From the NCBI GenBank assembly GCA_023395595.1, contig JAEWYO010000060.1, positions 124,001 to 188,000 on the forward strand: DNA of 64,000 bases. Reading direction: 5' to 3'. The stretch's first letter is position 1. Every line of letters begins with the position of its first letter. Below the pieces are notes generated by a model. That model was not told where the DNA came from. It saw nothing but the letters and a program-made list of their open reading frames with translations, and made no database searches. Source of the DNA: Bacillota bacterium (lineage in GTDB: Bacteria > Bacillota > Clostridia > Christensenellales > CAG-138). Below are positions 1 to 8,101 of this stretch, piece by piece. Made by a program: the position numbers and the translations under genes.

Positions 1-1
1 G

Positions 2-1216
2 ATTTTCTATATCGTACGGCTGAGAATCCAGATGCGTAACGCATCCCTCAAGGTGAAGGAACGTGTTGCGGAGATCAACGCGGATATCGAGTCCTCCATC
101 TCTGGCGCACGCGTGGCAAAGGCGTTTACCAACGAGGGGTATGAACAGGAGAAGTTTGAACGCGGCAACAAGAAGTTTGTCCACGCGAAGGACGGATTCT
201 ACCATTATATGGCGCTCTTTGGCAGCGGGATGGAATTCTTTATCGCGATGTTCAACCTCGTGGTGCTGGCGCTTGGCGGATACTTGATCTACAAGAGCAG
301 CCTCGATCCGATCCTGCTGATCACGTTTTCGCTCTATATCGCGGCGTTCATTCAGCCGCTCAAGCGGCTTGCCGCATTTACGGAGGTCTATATTCTCGGC
401 ATGGCGGGATTCAGCCGCTTTTGCGAGATTATGGACATTGAGCCGGAGATCAAAGACCGTCCGAACGCAAAAACACTGCAAAACGTGCGCGGCGATATTT
501 GCTTTGACGACGTAACGTTTGCGTATGAGAGCGGGAAGAGCGTCCTCTCCCATGTGAACCTCGACGTGCCCGCGGGAACCACCCTCGCGCTGGTTGGCCC
601 GAGTGGTGGAGGAAAGACAACGCTGTGCCACCTGCTGCCGCGGTTTTATGAGCAGCGCAGCGGTACGATCACCATCGACGGCGTGGACACGCGGGATGTG
701 ACGATGCGATCGCTGCGGCAAAACGTTGGCATTGTACAGCAGGACGTGTTCCTCTTTGCCAGCACTATTCTCGAGAATATCCGTTACGGACGAATCGATG
801 CGACCGACGAAGAGGTCATCGAAGCCGCTAAACGTGCGCATATTCACGACGAGATTTTGCAGTTTACCGATGGATATGAAACGCAGGTTGGCGAGCGGGG
901 CATTATGCTCTCCGGCGGACAAAAACAGCGTGTTTCGATTGCGCGGCTGTTCCTCAAGAACCCGCCTGTACTGATTCTTGACGAGGCGACCAGCGCGCTG
1001 GACACCGTCACCGAGCACGACATTCAGCATTCGTTTGAAGAGCTTTCACGCGGAAGAACGACGCTGGTGATTGCGCACCGGCTCTCCACGGTCAAGCATG
1101 CGGACGAAATCGTCGTGCTTGACGAGCAGGGCATTCGCGAGCGGGGAACGCACGAGCAACTGCTGCAGGCAAACGGGCTCTATGCCCAGCTGTATCAGGT
1201 GTCGATGATTGATTAA
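2..1216 (+). CDS. ABC exporter (membrane domain plus ATPase), 5' end outside window
   Basis: The frame is open to the first base of the window, so the N-terminal part of the membrane domain is missing. What remains is the end of an ABC type-1 transmembrane domain (hydrophobic stretches at roughly residues 60-110, counting from the Met at base 32) and a complete nucleotide-binding domain. Visible motifs are Walker A GPSGGGKTT (about residue 189), Q-loop VQQD, signature LSGGQKQR (about 293), Walker B VLILDEATSALD (about 313) and the switch histidine in AHRLST. This is the half-transporter fold of MsbA/BmrA-type lipid, drug or peptide exporters, which act as dimers in the cytoplasmic membrane. 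The substrate cannot be read from the sequence. The barnase gene starts 49 bases downstream, but nothing shows that the exporter handles it. Confidence 0.93.
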   Translation: MFYIVRLRIQMRNASLKVKERVAEINADIESSISGARVAKAFTNEGYEQEKFERGNKKFVHAKDGFYHYMALFGSGMEFFIAMFNLVVLALGGYLIYKSSLDPILLITFSLYIAAFIQPLKRLAAFTEVYILGMAGFSRFCEIMDIEPEIKDRPNAKTLQNVRGDICFDDVTFAYESGKSVLSHVNLDVPAGTTLALVGPSGGGKTTLCHLLPRFYEQRSGTITIDGVDTRDVTMRSLRQNVGIVQQDVFLFASTILENIRYGRIDATDEEVIEAAKRAHIHDEILQFTDGYETQVGERGIMLSGGQKQRVSIARLFLKNPPVLILDEATSALDTVTEHDIQHSFEELSRGRTTLVIAHRLSTVKHADEIVVLDEQGIRERGTHEQLLQANGLYAQLYQVSMID

Positions 1217-1265
1217 CCCCGCCGGACGCATCAGATAACAAACCCAAACAGAAAGGGATGCGCGC

Positions 1266-1850
1266 GTGAAGAAACGCACTCTTACAATCCTGCTCACAAT
1301 CCTGATCGTGCTTGCGGCGCTTTGGCTGGCAGGTACGCTCAGCCCACAGACGGACGGCACACCGGCGCAGAAACCAACAAGCGAGCTTGTCCTGATCGAC
1401 GGCGAAGCCCTCACGCATGCGCCGGATCCGACCGCCGAAGCTACCGCGGGAGCACAGAACACAGCGGAGCCAACAACGGCGCCAACCCCGAATCAGGCAG
1501 TGCTCGACGAGGCGGGCACTTACACCAGCAAAGAGGATGTGAGCCTGTATCTTTTCACCTACGGGCATCTGCCGGAGAACTTCATCACCAAGAGCGCGGC
1601 GCGTTCCCTCGGCTGGAGCGGCGGCGGGCTGGATGATTATGACTACGGCAAGTGCATCGGCGGTGATCGCTTCGGCAATAATGAAGGTCTCCTGCCGGAG
1701 GCGCGTGGGCGGGATTATTATGAATGCGATATCGACACCTTGCACAAGGACAGCCGGGGAGCAAAGCGCATCGTTTTTTCCAGCGACGGGTTGATCTATT
1801 ATAGCGGGGATCACTATGATTCATTCGAACTGCTCTACGGTGAACCGTGA
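1266..1850 (+). CDS. Barnase-family ribonuclease with N-terminal membrane/signal segment
   Basis: GTG start, with an AAAGGGA ribosome site just upstream. The 194-residue product has a basic N-terminus and a hydrophobic segment (about residues 6-24) without a lipobox cysteine, so it is secreted or membrane-anchored. A Pro/Thr/Ala/Glu-rich linker follows to about residue 80, then a C-terminal domain that aligns by eye with barnase (guanyl-specific RNase N1/T1 family). The barnase catalytic set is present: the Lys in FITKSAARSLGW, Glu153 in YYECDID, Arg168 in KRIVFSSD and His183 in GDHYDSF. Barnase-type enzymes cleave single-stranded RNA after G by transesterification. The barstar-like gene begins 18 bases after the stop, which strongly supports a toxin/inhibitor pair. 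All key residues being intact argues for an active enzyme. Confidence 0.9.
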   Translation: MKKRTLTILLTILIVLAALWLAGTLSPQTDGTPAQKPTSELVLIDGEALTHAPDPTAEATAGAQNTAEPTTAPTPNQAVLDEAGTYTSKEDVSLYLFTYGHLPENFITKSAARSLGWSGGGLDDYDYGKCIGGDRFGNNEGLLPEARGRDYYECDIDTLHKDSRGAKRIVFSSDGLIYYSGDHYDSFELLYGEP

Positions 1851-1868
1851 GCAAGGCGTGAGGTGAAC

Positions 1869-2156
1869 ATGAAACACGAGAAACGGCTGACCCTCAACGC
1901 GCGAAGGATGGACACAAGGGGACACGCGCATGCACACCTGAAACAGCGCCTCCATCTGCCGGAATGGTATGGCAGCAACCTTGACGCGCTGAACGACTGT
2001 CTCGGCGAAATTGGTGAACCAACGTGGATCATTCTGCGATTCGCCCCGAGGTTGACCCAATCATTGGGTGACTATGGCGCAAAACTGATTCAAGTGCTGG
2101 AGCAGGCTTCACAAGAGAATAATAACCTCCGCATATCTCTGAAAAACGGGTTTTAA
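1869..2156 (+). CDS. Barstar-like ribonuclease inhibitor
   Basis: A small protein of 95 residues from ATG 1869, which has GAGGTG just upstream; an in-frame GTG at 1863 would add two residues. The core contains the barstar signature LPEWYGSNLDALNDCL. The two acidic residues of NLDALxDCL correspond to barstar Asp35 and Asp39, which plug the barnase active site. The rest (Asp/Glu-poor strand, helix around GAKLIQVLEQA, final strand LRISL) fits the barstar alpha/beta fold. No signal peptide is present, so it stays in the cytoplasm and would protect the cell from unsecreted barnase encoded immediately upstream. The pair is probably cotranscribed. Confidence 0.88.
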   Translation: MKHEKRLTLNARRMDTRGHAHAHLKQRLHLPEWYGSNLDALNDCLGEIGEPTWIILRFAPRLTQSLGDYGAKLIQVLEQASQENNNLRISLKNGF

Positions 2157-2233
2157 AAGATCATTCTGGGAACGGTGCTCCTGCTCATCGTGCATTTGAA
2201 AACGAATGTTGCGGCGGCAGACGAAGGGAGACG

Positions 2234-3352
2234 ATGCATTTGCATATGATTCAAACACTTCTCGGCGGGCTTGCCATCGCACTTGGCGCGCTGTTGGTCA
2301 TCGGCCTGCTGCTTCTTTTACTGCTGCATGTAACGCGTGCGGTGGATAACCACCGCGTGCAAAAAATGCGGGAGCAGCTGCTTTGTCTGATCTCCGGCGC
2401 GGCGGAAGCAAAGCGGATGAAGAACCATATCTATGAGATGGTCAACCCCGGCGGCAAGCTGGATCAGCTTTGCGACATTCGTGGCATCCGCGCAACGCGC
2501 GGGTTGATCGTGATGGCTGAGACGGCAGGGGAACTCTCCGGCGCAGCATATGAAAAGCTGCAAAGGGAAGCAGGCGGAGAATGGTATGGCGAATACCTCA
2601 AGAAGCTGCTTGACGGTGTGGATGAAGAGGCGATTGCGTTGGTGGTCAAGCTCATCGGTGCACTGCAACTCAAGAACTACACGCCGGATGTGGTTACGCA
2701 GATCTATTGCTGTCGGACAACCGCGCAGATGCAGCATGTCGGCATGCTTACGCTCTGCATGCTTGGAGCGGAGCGTGACATCGTTGCGCTGTGCCGCGAT
2801 CATACGATTGCGTCGCTGCTCTCCTTCCGAACGCTGGAGGAGATTTTCTCCGTGTATCAGGGTGACCTCAAGCGCCTCTGCCGGAAGTTGATCACCTCAG
2901 CATCCGATCCCTATATCCGCCGCACATGCATCAAAGCCATCGGCGAGCAGAAATTCGACGACCTGGGAGAGCTTGTGCTGCCGCACCTAATGCAAGGACA
3001 CATCAACACCCGCATTGACTCCGCGCGTGCACTAGGGCAGATTCATTATGAACCGGCCTATCCGCATCTTCTTGCGGGCGCAACGGACCCGCGCTGGGAG
3101 ATGCGCGCCGTGGTTGCAACCGCACTTGGTGCGTTCGGCGCGGAGCAAAACGAGGAGATACTTGTCAAGCTCCTGTGTGATCGGGAATGGTGGGTGCGCT
3201 ATCGCGCGGCGGAGTCACTCACGCAAGTTAACAACACAGAGGCGCTGATGCAGCGCATCGAAGCAACGGGGGATCGATTTGCAGCGGAAATGATGCGTTT
3301 TGCGCTTGACCGTGCGGTGTTTTTGAGAGGGGGTGCGTTGACATGCAACTAA
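2234..3352 (+). CDS. Membrane-anchored HEAT-repeat protein
   Basis: 372 residues. One strong transmembrane helix sits near the N-terminus (about residues 8-33, Leu-rich). A helical region follows, and the C-terminal third shows HEAT/PBS-lyase-like repeats: successive helix pairs with patterns such as RRTCIKAIGEQ, RIDSARALGQI, RAVVATALGAFG and RYRAAESL. HEAT arrays are protein-interaction scaffolds and no catalytic motif is visible. The gene overlaps the following glycosyltransferase-like gene by 10 bases, which implies translational coupling and a shared function. A plausible but unproven role is a cytoplasmic scaffold or regulator at the membrane for that enzyme. Confidence 0.75.
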   Translation: MHLHMIQTLLGGLAIALGALLVIGLLLLLLLHVTRAVDNHRVQKMREQLLCLISGAAEAKRMKNHIYEMVNPGGKLDQLCDIRGIRATRGLIVMAETAGELSGAAYEKLQREAGGEWYGEYLKKLLDGVDEEAIALVVKLIGALQLKNYTPDVVTQIYCCRTTAQMQHVGMLTLCMLGAERDIVALCRDHTIASLLSFRTLEEIFSVYQGDLKRLCRKLITSASDPYIRRTCIKAIGEQKFDDLGELVLPHLMQGHINTRIDSARALGQIHYEPAYPHLLAGATDPRWEMRAVVATALGAFGAEQNEEILVKLLCDREWWVRYRAAESLTQVNNTEALMQRIEATGDRFAAEMMRFALDRAVFLRGGALTCN

Positions 3353-4668
3353 TCGCAATGATTCTTCGCGCCTTACCGAATATGATCGCAATTCTACCAG
3401 ACGTGTGCTACGGGTTCCTTGCGCTCGTGTTTCTTGCGGGAATCGTGCGGCTCGTGCTGCTTGCGCGCGCAACCGTTACGCTCCGAAAGCAAGTCCGCTC
3501 CTTGCGCTCGGTCGATTACCGCAGGTTTCAGGATTCCGAGCATGTGATGCCGGTTTCGCTGATTTTGCCGGCGATAGACGAGACGGGAAGCCTGACAGAA
3601 CAACTGGAGAATCTGCTCAGTCTTGAATTCAAACAGTATGAGCTGATTGTTGTCGCAAACAAAACGCATGAAGCAACGTGGGCAAGCCTTTGCCAGGGAT
3701 ATAGCCTGCTGCCGTTTCGCCAACCGTTTAAGCGGACGTTGAACGCTCCGCAGGTGGAGGGAGTTTACCGTTCCGCCAAAGACGTTCGCCTTGTCGTGCT
3801 GGATGTTCGGAACGCAGATCGTGCGGGCGCGCTCAACGCAGGCGTGAATGTTTCGTCCTATCCGATCATTGCGCCGATCTATCCTGACCTGCGGCTGACA
3901 AAGGATGCGCTGCTCAAGACGGTCTATGCGTTTGTGAGCGATCCAGCCTGCGTGTTCATCGGCTCGGTTGCGCGCGTAGGCAGCGCGGCGGAGGCAGGCA
4001 CCCGGATGCCGATGCTAGCGCAGCAGCAATATCTCGAGCGGATGCGCACGTTTTACACCAACCGCACGGGATATGCGTCCATCGGACTGTATCTTTCGCT
4101 GAGTAAAACATTTTGTGCCTTTCTCAAGAGCGCAGTGACGCTGGAAGGTGGTTTTTCCGGAGAGGCTAAGGCGGAGAGCGCCGATCTATTGCTTCGCATT
4201 CACGCGCGGCTGAAGAAAGACAAGCGTTCCTATAGCGCGCGGTTGCTGCCGGACGCGGTGTGCTATCAACTGCCGCAGAAAAACATGCGCGGCGTCTGCG
4301 CGCAAATGCGAGCAGGTCAGCGCGAACTGCGAAACACCGTCCGCCGCAATCGCGTGATTGCGCGCACCTTGCACGGAGCCGGATACACGCGCTTTGCGGA
4401 GCGAATCTGGCCGCTGGTGGAATTCATCGGCGTGGTGGTTGTGCTGGCTTCTGCGGCACTCGGCGCGGTGCCGCTGCTCTTTGCGGGGCTTTATCTGCTG
4501 CTTGGCGTGCTGCTTGGCGCGATTCAGTCCGCGCTGAGCATGCTGCTGGAGGAATATGCATTCCAACGGCAGACAGACACGGGGCTACTACTTGGCCGCT
4601 ATGTGCTAGCGATCTGTGACAACGTCTATTTCCGGCTACGCATGGCGCTTGCAAGAGCGTTTTCATAA
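3343..4668 (+). CDS. Membrane glycosyltransferase-like protein (family 2 fold, degenerate)
   Basis: 441 residues. An N-terminal membrane helix (about 15-40) precedes a GT-A-like domain opening with VSLILPAIDETGSL and ELIVVANK, as in processive family-2 glycosyltransferases such as polysaccharide synthases. The segment RAGALNAGVN matches the usual KAxALNxG motif. Two C-terminal membrane helices follow (about 355-405). Key catalytic motifs are weak: the donor-binding DxD position reads YPDLRL and no QxxRW motif is visible. The protein could be a divergent enzyme or a catalytically dead partner. It overlaps the HEAT-repeat gene by 10 bases, and a terminator-like hairpin follows the stop. Confidence 0.7.
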   Translation: MQLIAMILRALPNMIAILPDVCYGFLALVFLAGIVRLVLLARATVTLRKQVRSLRSVDYRRFQDSEHVMPVSLILPAIDETGSLTEQLENLLSLEFKQYELIVVANKTHEATWASLCQGYSLLPFRQPFKRTLNAPQVEGVYRSAKDVRLVVLDVRNADRAGALNAGVNVSSYPIIAPIYPDLRLTKDALLKTVYAFVSDPACVFIGSVARVGSAAEAGTRMPMLAQQQYLERMRTFYTNRTGYASIGLYLSLSKTFCAFLKSAVTLEGGFSGEAKAESADLLLRIHARLKKDKRSYSARLLPDAVCYQLPQKNMRGVCAQMRAGQRELRNTVRRNRVIARTLHGAGYTRFAERIWPLVEFIGVVVVLASAALGAVPLLFAGLYLLLGVLLGAIQSALSMLLEEYAFQRQTDTGLLLGRYVLAICDNVYFRLRMALARAFS

Positions 4669-4697
4669 ACCGCAGGAATGCGCAAGATGAGAAAAAG

Positions 4698-4724
4698 AAG
4701 CCGCCGGAACAAACGGCGGCTTTG
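4698..4724 (+). terminator. Terminator-like hairpin after glycosyltransferase-like gene
   Basis: Perfect 9-bp stem AAGCCGCCG/CGGCGGCTT with a 7-base loop, 30 bases after the stop codon. The trailing T-run is only three bases, so termination efficiency is uncertain. Confidence 0.55.
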
Positions 4725-4856
4725 GCATGCCGTTACAACGAGACGGGAAAAGCAACTGTGAAAACAACAAGATCGCCCGATTGCGGGTTTGAATTGGCTT
4801 TTGAAGTATAAAACCGGCAGAAGTCAACGAATTGTGTCAAAATGTGAAAAAAATAG

Positions 4857-4886
4857 TTGAATGACGGTGGGTGATTCCGCTATACT
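4857..4886 (+). promoter_or_regulatory. Sigma-A-type promoter for pseudouridine synthase gene
   Basis: -35 TTGAAT (4857-4862), 18-base spacer, -10 TATACT (4881-4886). Transcription would begin near 4893, leaving a long leader. Confidence 0.6.
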
Positions 4887-5038
4887 ATATTTGGTGGCAT
4901 ATGGCAATGTTCTATCTGCCAATGCAGCTTAAAAAACCCTTTCAAACGGCGTATCGCAATCGTTTCTGACCGGAACCATTCCGCTCTCGACATTTTTGCT
5001 AGACACGAACGAACGAAAAAAAGATGAGGAACGCGAGA

Positions 5039-5761
5039 ATGATGTTGCGACTACAGAAGTATTTGGCGGAGGCTGGCATCGCTTCCCGCAGGGCAAGCGA
5101 AGAGCTGATTACCGCAGGGCGCGTCAGCGTCAACGGTGTTACGGCTACACTCGGCATGAGCATCGACCCCGAAACGGACACCGTCCTCTTTGACGGAAAA
5201 CCGGTCAAGCAGGAAGAAGAGCTCATCACGATCATGCTTTACAAACCCAAAGGCGTTGTCAGCACCAGCGACGACCCGCAGGGGAGAACGACGGTTCAGG
5301 AATACGTCAAGGATATTCCCGCTCGCCTATATAATGTAGGCCGGCTGGACATCAACTCCGAAGGACTGCTACTCATGACCAACGACGGGGAACTGGCGCA
5401 CCGTATGACGCACCCGAAGTTTTCTGTGGCGAAGACGTATTTTGCCATCTGTGATGGAAAACTACTGCCTTCCGAAATCGCCTCGCTTGTGAACGGCGTG
5501 ACGCTGGACGACGGGATGACGGCTCCCGCGCGCGTGACGCGCGTACACCCGACAGCTTCGGGAGACACATCGTTTCTTATCACGATTCACGAGGGAAAGA
5601 ATCGCCAGATCCGGCGTATGCTCGAAGCGGTCGGACACCGGACACTTCGCCTCAAACGTGAGAAATTTGGTCCGCTCTATCTTGGCGATCTCAAGCCGGG
5701 TGAAACAAGACGGCTCACACAGGACGAGATGCGTTCCCTGCGGCACGCGCTCGGACTCTAA
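5039..5761 (+). CDS. rRNA pseudouridine synthase, RsuA/RluB family
   Basis: 240 residues from ATG 5039, chosen because GAGGAA lies 7-12 bases upstream; an in-frame ATG at 5024 and another at 5042 are alternatives. An N-terminal S4 RNA-binding domain (LQKYLAEAGIASRRASEELI, about residues 4-60) is followed by the pseudouridine synthase domain. The catalytic Asp lies in GRLDINSEGLLLMTNDG. The family converts specific uridines of 23S or 16S rRNA to pseudouridine in the cytoplasm. The HPKFSVAKTY segment and the length resemble RluB/YpuL-type enzymes (23S helix 93 region), but the exact site is not decidable here. Confidence 0.9.
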   Translation: MMLRLQKYLAEAGIASRRASEELITAGRVSVNGVTATLGMSIDPETDTVLFDGKPVKQEEELITIMLYKPKGVVSTSDDPQGRTTVQEYVKDIPARLYNVGRLDINSEGLLLMTNDGELAHRMTHPKFSVAKTYFAICDGKLLPSEIASLVNGVTLDDGMTAPARVTRVHPTASGDTSFLITIHEGKNRQIRRMLEAVGHRTLRLKREKFGPLYLGDLKPGETRRLTQDEMRSLRHALGL

Positions 5762-5892
5762 ACGAAAAAGCAAGGCTCAAATATATGAGAAACAGGCAAG
5801 TGCAGACAAAGCGCCTGCCGACCGATTTGGCAAGGAACAGGATGAGGCATTTGCCTTCCTTGATAAATGCAATTTAGCGGAGGTACTTCAAT

Positions 5893-6141
5893 ATGGACAA
5901 AACGATTTGGATCGTCATCGGCGTGTTCGCGGGATTGATCGCACTCATTGTGATTCTCAAAGCGGTACGCGCACGTCAGGATCGCCTTTATGGCGAAGAA
6001 GAAGCCATCGCGGAAACCAGTGCACCCGCCGCGATCACAAACCGCGCGGAGCTCGCCGCGGTCGTTGCCAGCTGCGTGGCTGAGGTGATGGGTAAGGACG
6101 TTTCCGGCCTTCGCATCGTCTCCATCAAGCAGGTTGGCTAA
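5893..6141 (+). CDS. OadG-family small membrane subunit of decarboxylase sodium pump
   Basis: 82 residues, preceded by GCGGAGG. A single transmembrane helix (about residues 5-24) is followed by a charged segment and a C-terminal cytoplasmic part. This organisation and the position directly before a biotin carrier and an OadA-type carboxyltransferase match the gamma chain (OadG) of oxaloacetate or methylmalonyl-CoA decarboxylases, which anchors the complex to the membrane. The sequence itself is poorly conserved in this family, so the call leans on context. Confidence 0.75.
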   Translation: MDKTIWIVIGVFAGLIALIVILKAVRARQDRLYGEEEAIAETSAPAAITNRAELAAVVASCVAEVMGKDVSGLRIVSIKQVG

Positions 6142-6200
6142 GCCCAATTCAATTCGTCGGAACATCAAATTTCACATATAGTAAATAATCGGAGGTTATT

Positions 6201-6557
6201 ATGCGCAATTTTCTTGTGAACGTCAATGGAACACAGTATGAAGTAGCCGTGGAAGAAATCGACGGCAAAGCAGCCCCCGCAGCAAAGCCCGCTCCCGCAG
6301 CGGCAGCACCTGTTGCAGCACCCGTGGCAGCACCCGTTGCCGGCGGTACCACAGTGACCGCGCCGATGCCCGGCACCATCCTTGGCATCAACGTCAAAGA
6401 AGGCGAAGCCGTCAAGGCAGGCGATGCGATCTTCGTGCTGGAAGCCATGAAGATGCAGAGCGATATCGTTGCCCCGGTCGGCGGCACCGTTCGCGGCATT
6501 GCAATCTCCAAGGGCGCATCTGTCTCCGCAGGCGACCTGCTCTGCTCCATCCAATAA
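6201..6557 (+). CDS. Biotin carboxyl carrier protein of decarboxylase complex
   Basis: 118 residues, with GGAGG eight bases before the ATG. A short N-terminal domain (residues 1-25) and an Ala/Pro hinge (about 28-52, repeats of APVAAPVA) lead into a biotinyl domain with the biotin attachment motif EAMKM; the Lys is the biotin site. Such carriers shuttle CO2 as carboxybiotin between the carboxyltransferase (OadA) and the membrane decarboxylase. The gene lies between oadG-like and oadA-like genes and is surely part of the same complex. Confidence 0.92.
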   Translation: MRNFLVNVNGTQYEVAVEEIDGKAAPAAKPAPAAAAPVAAPVAAPVAGGTTVTAPMPGTILGINVKEGEAVKAGDAIFVLEAMKMQSDIVAPVGGTVRGIAISKGASVSAGDLLCSIQ

Positions 6558-6685
6558 TCATTGGATTCTCCCGCGTGAAACCGCCGTACCCATCCGGCCT
6601 TTCGTGCGTCCCTTACTCATGACACCGTGGCGGCGCGCGCAGGGGAAGAAACCCTGCCCGGCATCGCACAAAGGAGAAACGACAG

Positions 6686-8098
6686 ATGAGCAAATTATTC
6701 ATTACCGATACAATCCTCCGCGACGCGCACCAGTCCCAGGCTGCCACGCGCATGCGCATCGAGGATATGCTTCCGGCCTGCGAAGTGCTCGATTCCATCG
6801 GCTACTGGTCGCTGGAAGTTTGGGGAGGAGCCACGTTTGATGCGTGCCTCCGTTTCCTGAACGAAGATCCGTGGGATCGTCTGAGAAAGCTGCGCAAAGC
6901 CTTGCCGAACACCAAACTGCAAATGCTGTTCCGCGGACAGAACATCCTCGGTTACAAGCACTATGCGGACGACGTGGTCGAGCAGTTCTGCAAAAAAGCC
7001 ATCGAAAACGGCATCGACGTTATCCGCATCTTCGACGCGGTCAACGACATGCGTAACCTTGAGAGCGCGATTCGCTTCACCAAGAAGTATGGCGGTATCT
7101 GCGAACCCGCCATCAGCTATACGGTTTCGCCGGTGCACAATCACGATTACTTCATTCAAATGGCAAAAGAGCTCGAACAGATGGGTGCGGACACGATCTG
7201 CATCAAGGATATGGCAAACCTGCTTCTGCCGTATGACGCATATTCGCTCATTTCGCGCCTGAAGAAGGAAGTCAGCGTTCCGATCCACCTGCACACCCAC
7301 AACACGACCGGCACCGGCGACATGGTTTACCTCATGGCTGCGCAGGCTGGTGTGGACATCGTGGACACCGCGCTGTCTCCCTTCGGTAACGGCACGGCAC
7401 AGCCCGCCACCGAGCCGCTGGTTGCAACCCTCAAAGGAACCGACCGTGACACGGGTCTCGACCTTGTCAAACTTTCCGAGGCTGCAAAGATCATGCGCCC
7501 CGTCGCGGATCGCATGCTTGCTGACGGTACGATTTCCGTCAAATCCCTCGGCGTGGATACCAACACGCTGCTGTATCAGGTGCCGGGCGGCATGCTCAGC
7601 AACCTGATCTCCCAGCTCAAGGAAGCCGGCAAGTCCGACAAGTATTACGAGGTTCTCGAAGAGGTGCCGCGTGTACGCAAAGACTTCGGCTATCCGCCGC
7701 TTGTCACGCCCACAAGCCAGATCGTCGGCACGCAGGCCGTGCTCAACGTCATCAGCGGTGAGCGCTATAAGGTTTTCACCAAGGAATCCAAAGCGCTGCT
7801 GCATGGCGAATACGGCAATCTGCCCGCGCCGGTGAATGAAGAAGTCCGCCGCAAGGCGATTGGCGATGCGGAAGTGATCACCTGCCGTCCGGCAGACCTG
7901 CTCAAGCCGGAGCTCGAGAGCTACCGCGAAGAGATCAAGGATCACATCCGTCAGGAAGAAGACGTACTCAGCTATGCGCTCTTCCCGCAGGTTGCGCTCA
8001 AGTTCTTTGAAGCGCGCGAAGCCGCGGAGCGCAAAGCGCAGGAACCGCAGCAGGACGATAGCGTCCGTACGCTGTATGTGGAGGACATTGGCGCATAA
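6686..8098 (+). CDS. oadA: Oxaloacetate decarboxylase alpha subunit / pyruvate carboxylase carboxyltransferase subunit
   Basis: 470 residues, with AAAGGAG 9 bases upstream. The opening DTILRDAHQSQAATRM and the segment VWGGATFDACLRFL are hallmarks of the TIM-barrel carboxyltransferase of OadA and PycB. The metal-binding histidines lie in HLHTHNTTGTG, and the PycA/conserved carboxylase domain makes up the C-terminal part (from about residue 300). The protein ends without a fused biotinyl domain, which is supplied by the separate carrier gene upstream. It transfers the carboxyl group between oxaloacetate (or a related acid) and biotin. No beta (OadB) subunit gene follows; the next gene is pgsA. 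Confidence 0.9.
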   Translation: MSKLFITDTILRDAHQSQAATRMRIEDMLPACEVLDSIGYWSLEVWGGATFDACLRFLNEDPWDRLRKLRKALPNTKLQMLFRGQNILGYKHYADDVVEQFCKKAIENGIDVIRIFDAVNDMRNLESAIRFTKKYGGICEPAISYTVSPVHNHDYFIQMAKELEQMGADTICIKDMANLLLPYDAYSLISRLKKEVSVPIHLHTHNTTGTGDMVYLMAAQAGVDIVDTALSPFGNGTAQPATEPLVATLKGTDRDTGLDLVKLSEAAKIMRPVADRMLADGTISVKSLGVDTNTLLYQVPGGMLSNLISQLKEAGKSDKYYEVLEEVPRVRKDFGYPPLVTPTSQIVGTQAVLNVISGERYKVFTKESKALLHGEYGNLPAPVNEEVRRKAIGDAEVITCRPADLLKPELESYREEIKDHIRQEEDVLSYALFPQVALKFFEAREAAERKAQEPQQDDSVRTLYVEDIGA

Positions 8099-8101
8099 CA
8101 T

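Larger units (their letters stand above)
4669..5038. other. Intergenic region of 370 bases
   Basis: It contains the hairpin at 4698-4724, a relatively AT-rich stretch at about 4790-4870, one good promoter (4857-4886) and an untranslated leader of about 145 bases for the pseudouridine synthase. I see no convincing gene or RNA element in it. Confidence 0.6.

Noticed and set aside
1..2156. ABC exporter as dedicated transporter of the barnase-like nuclease
   Set aside because: The nuclease has its own signal-type N-terminus and no double-glycine leader; adjacency alone is not enough.
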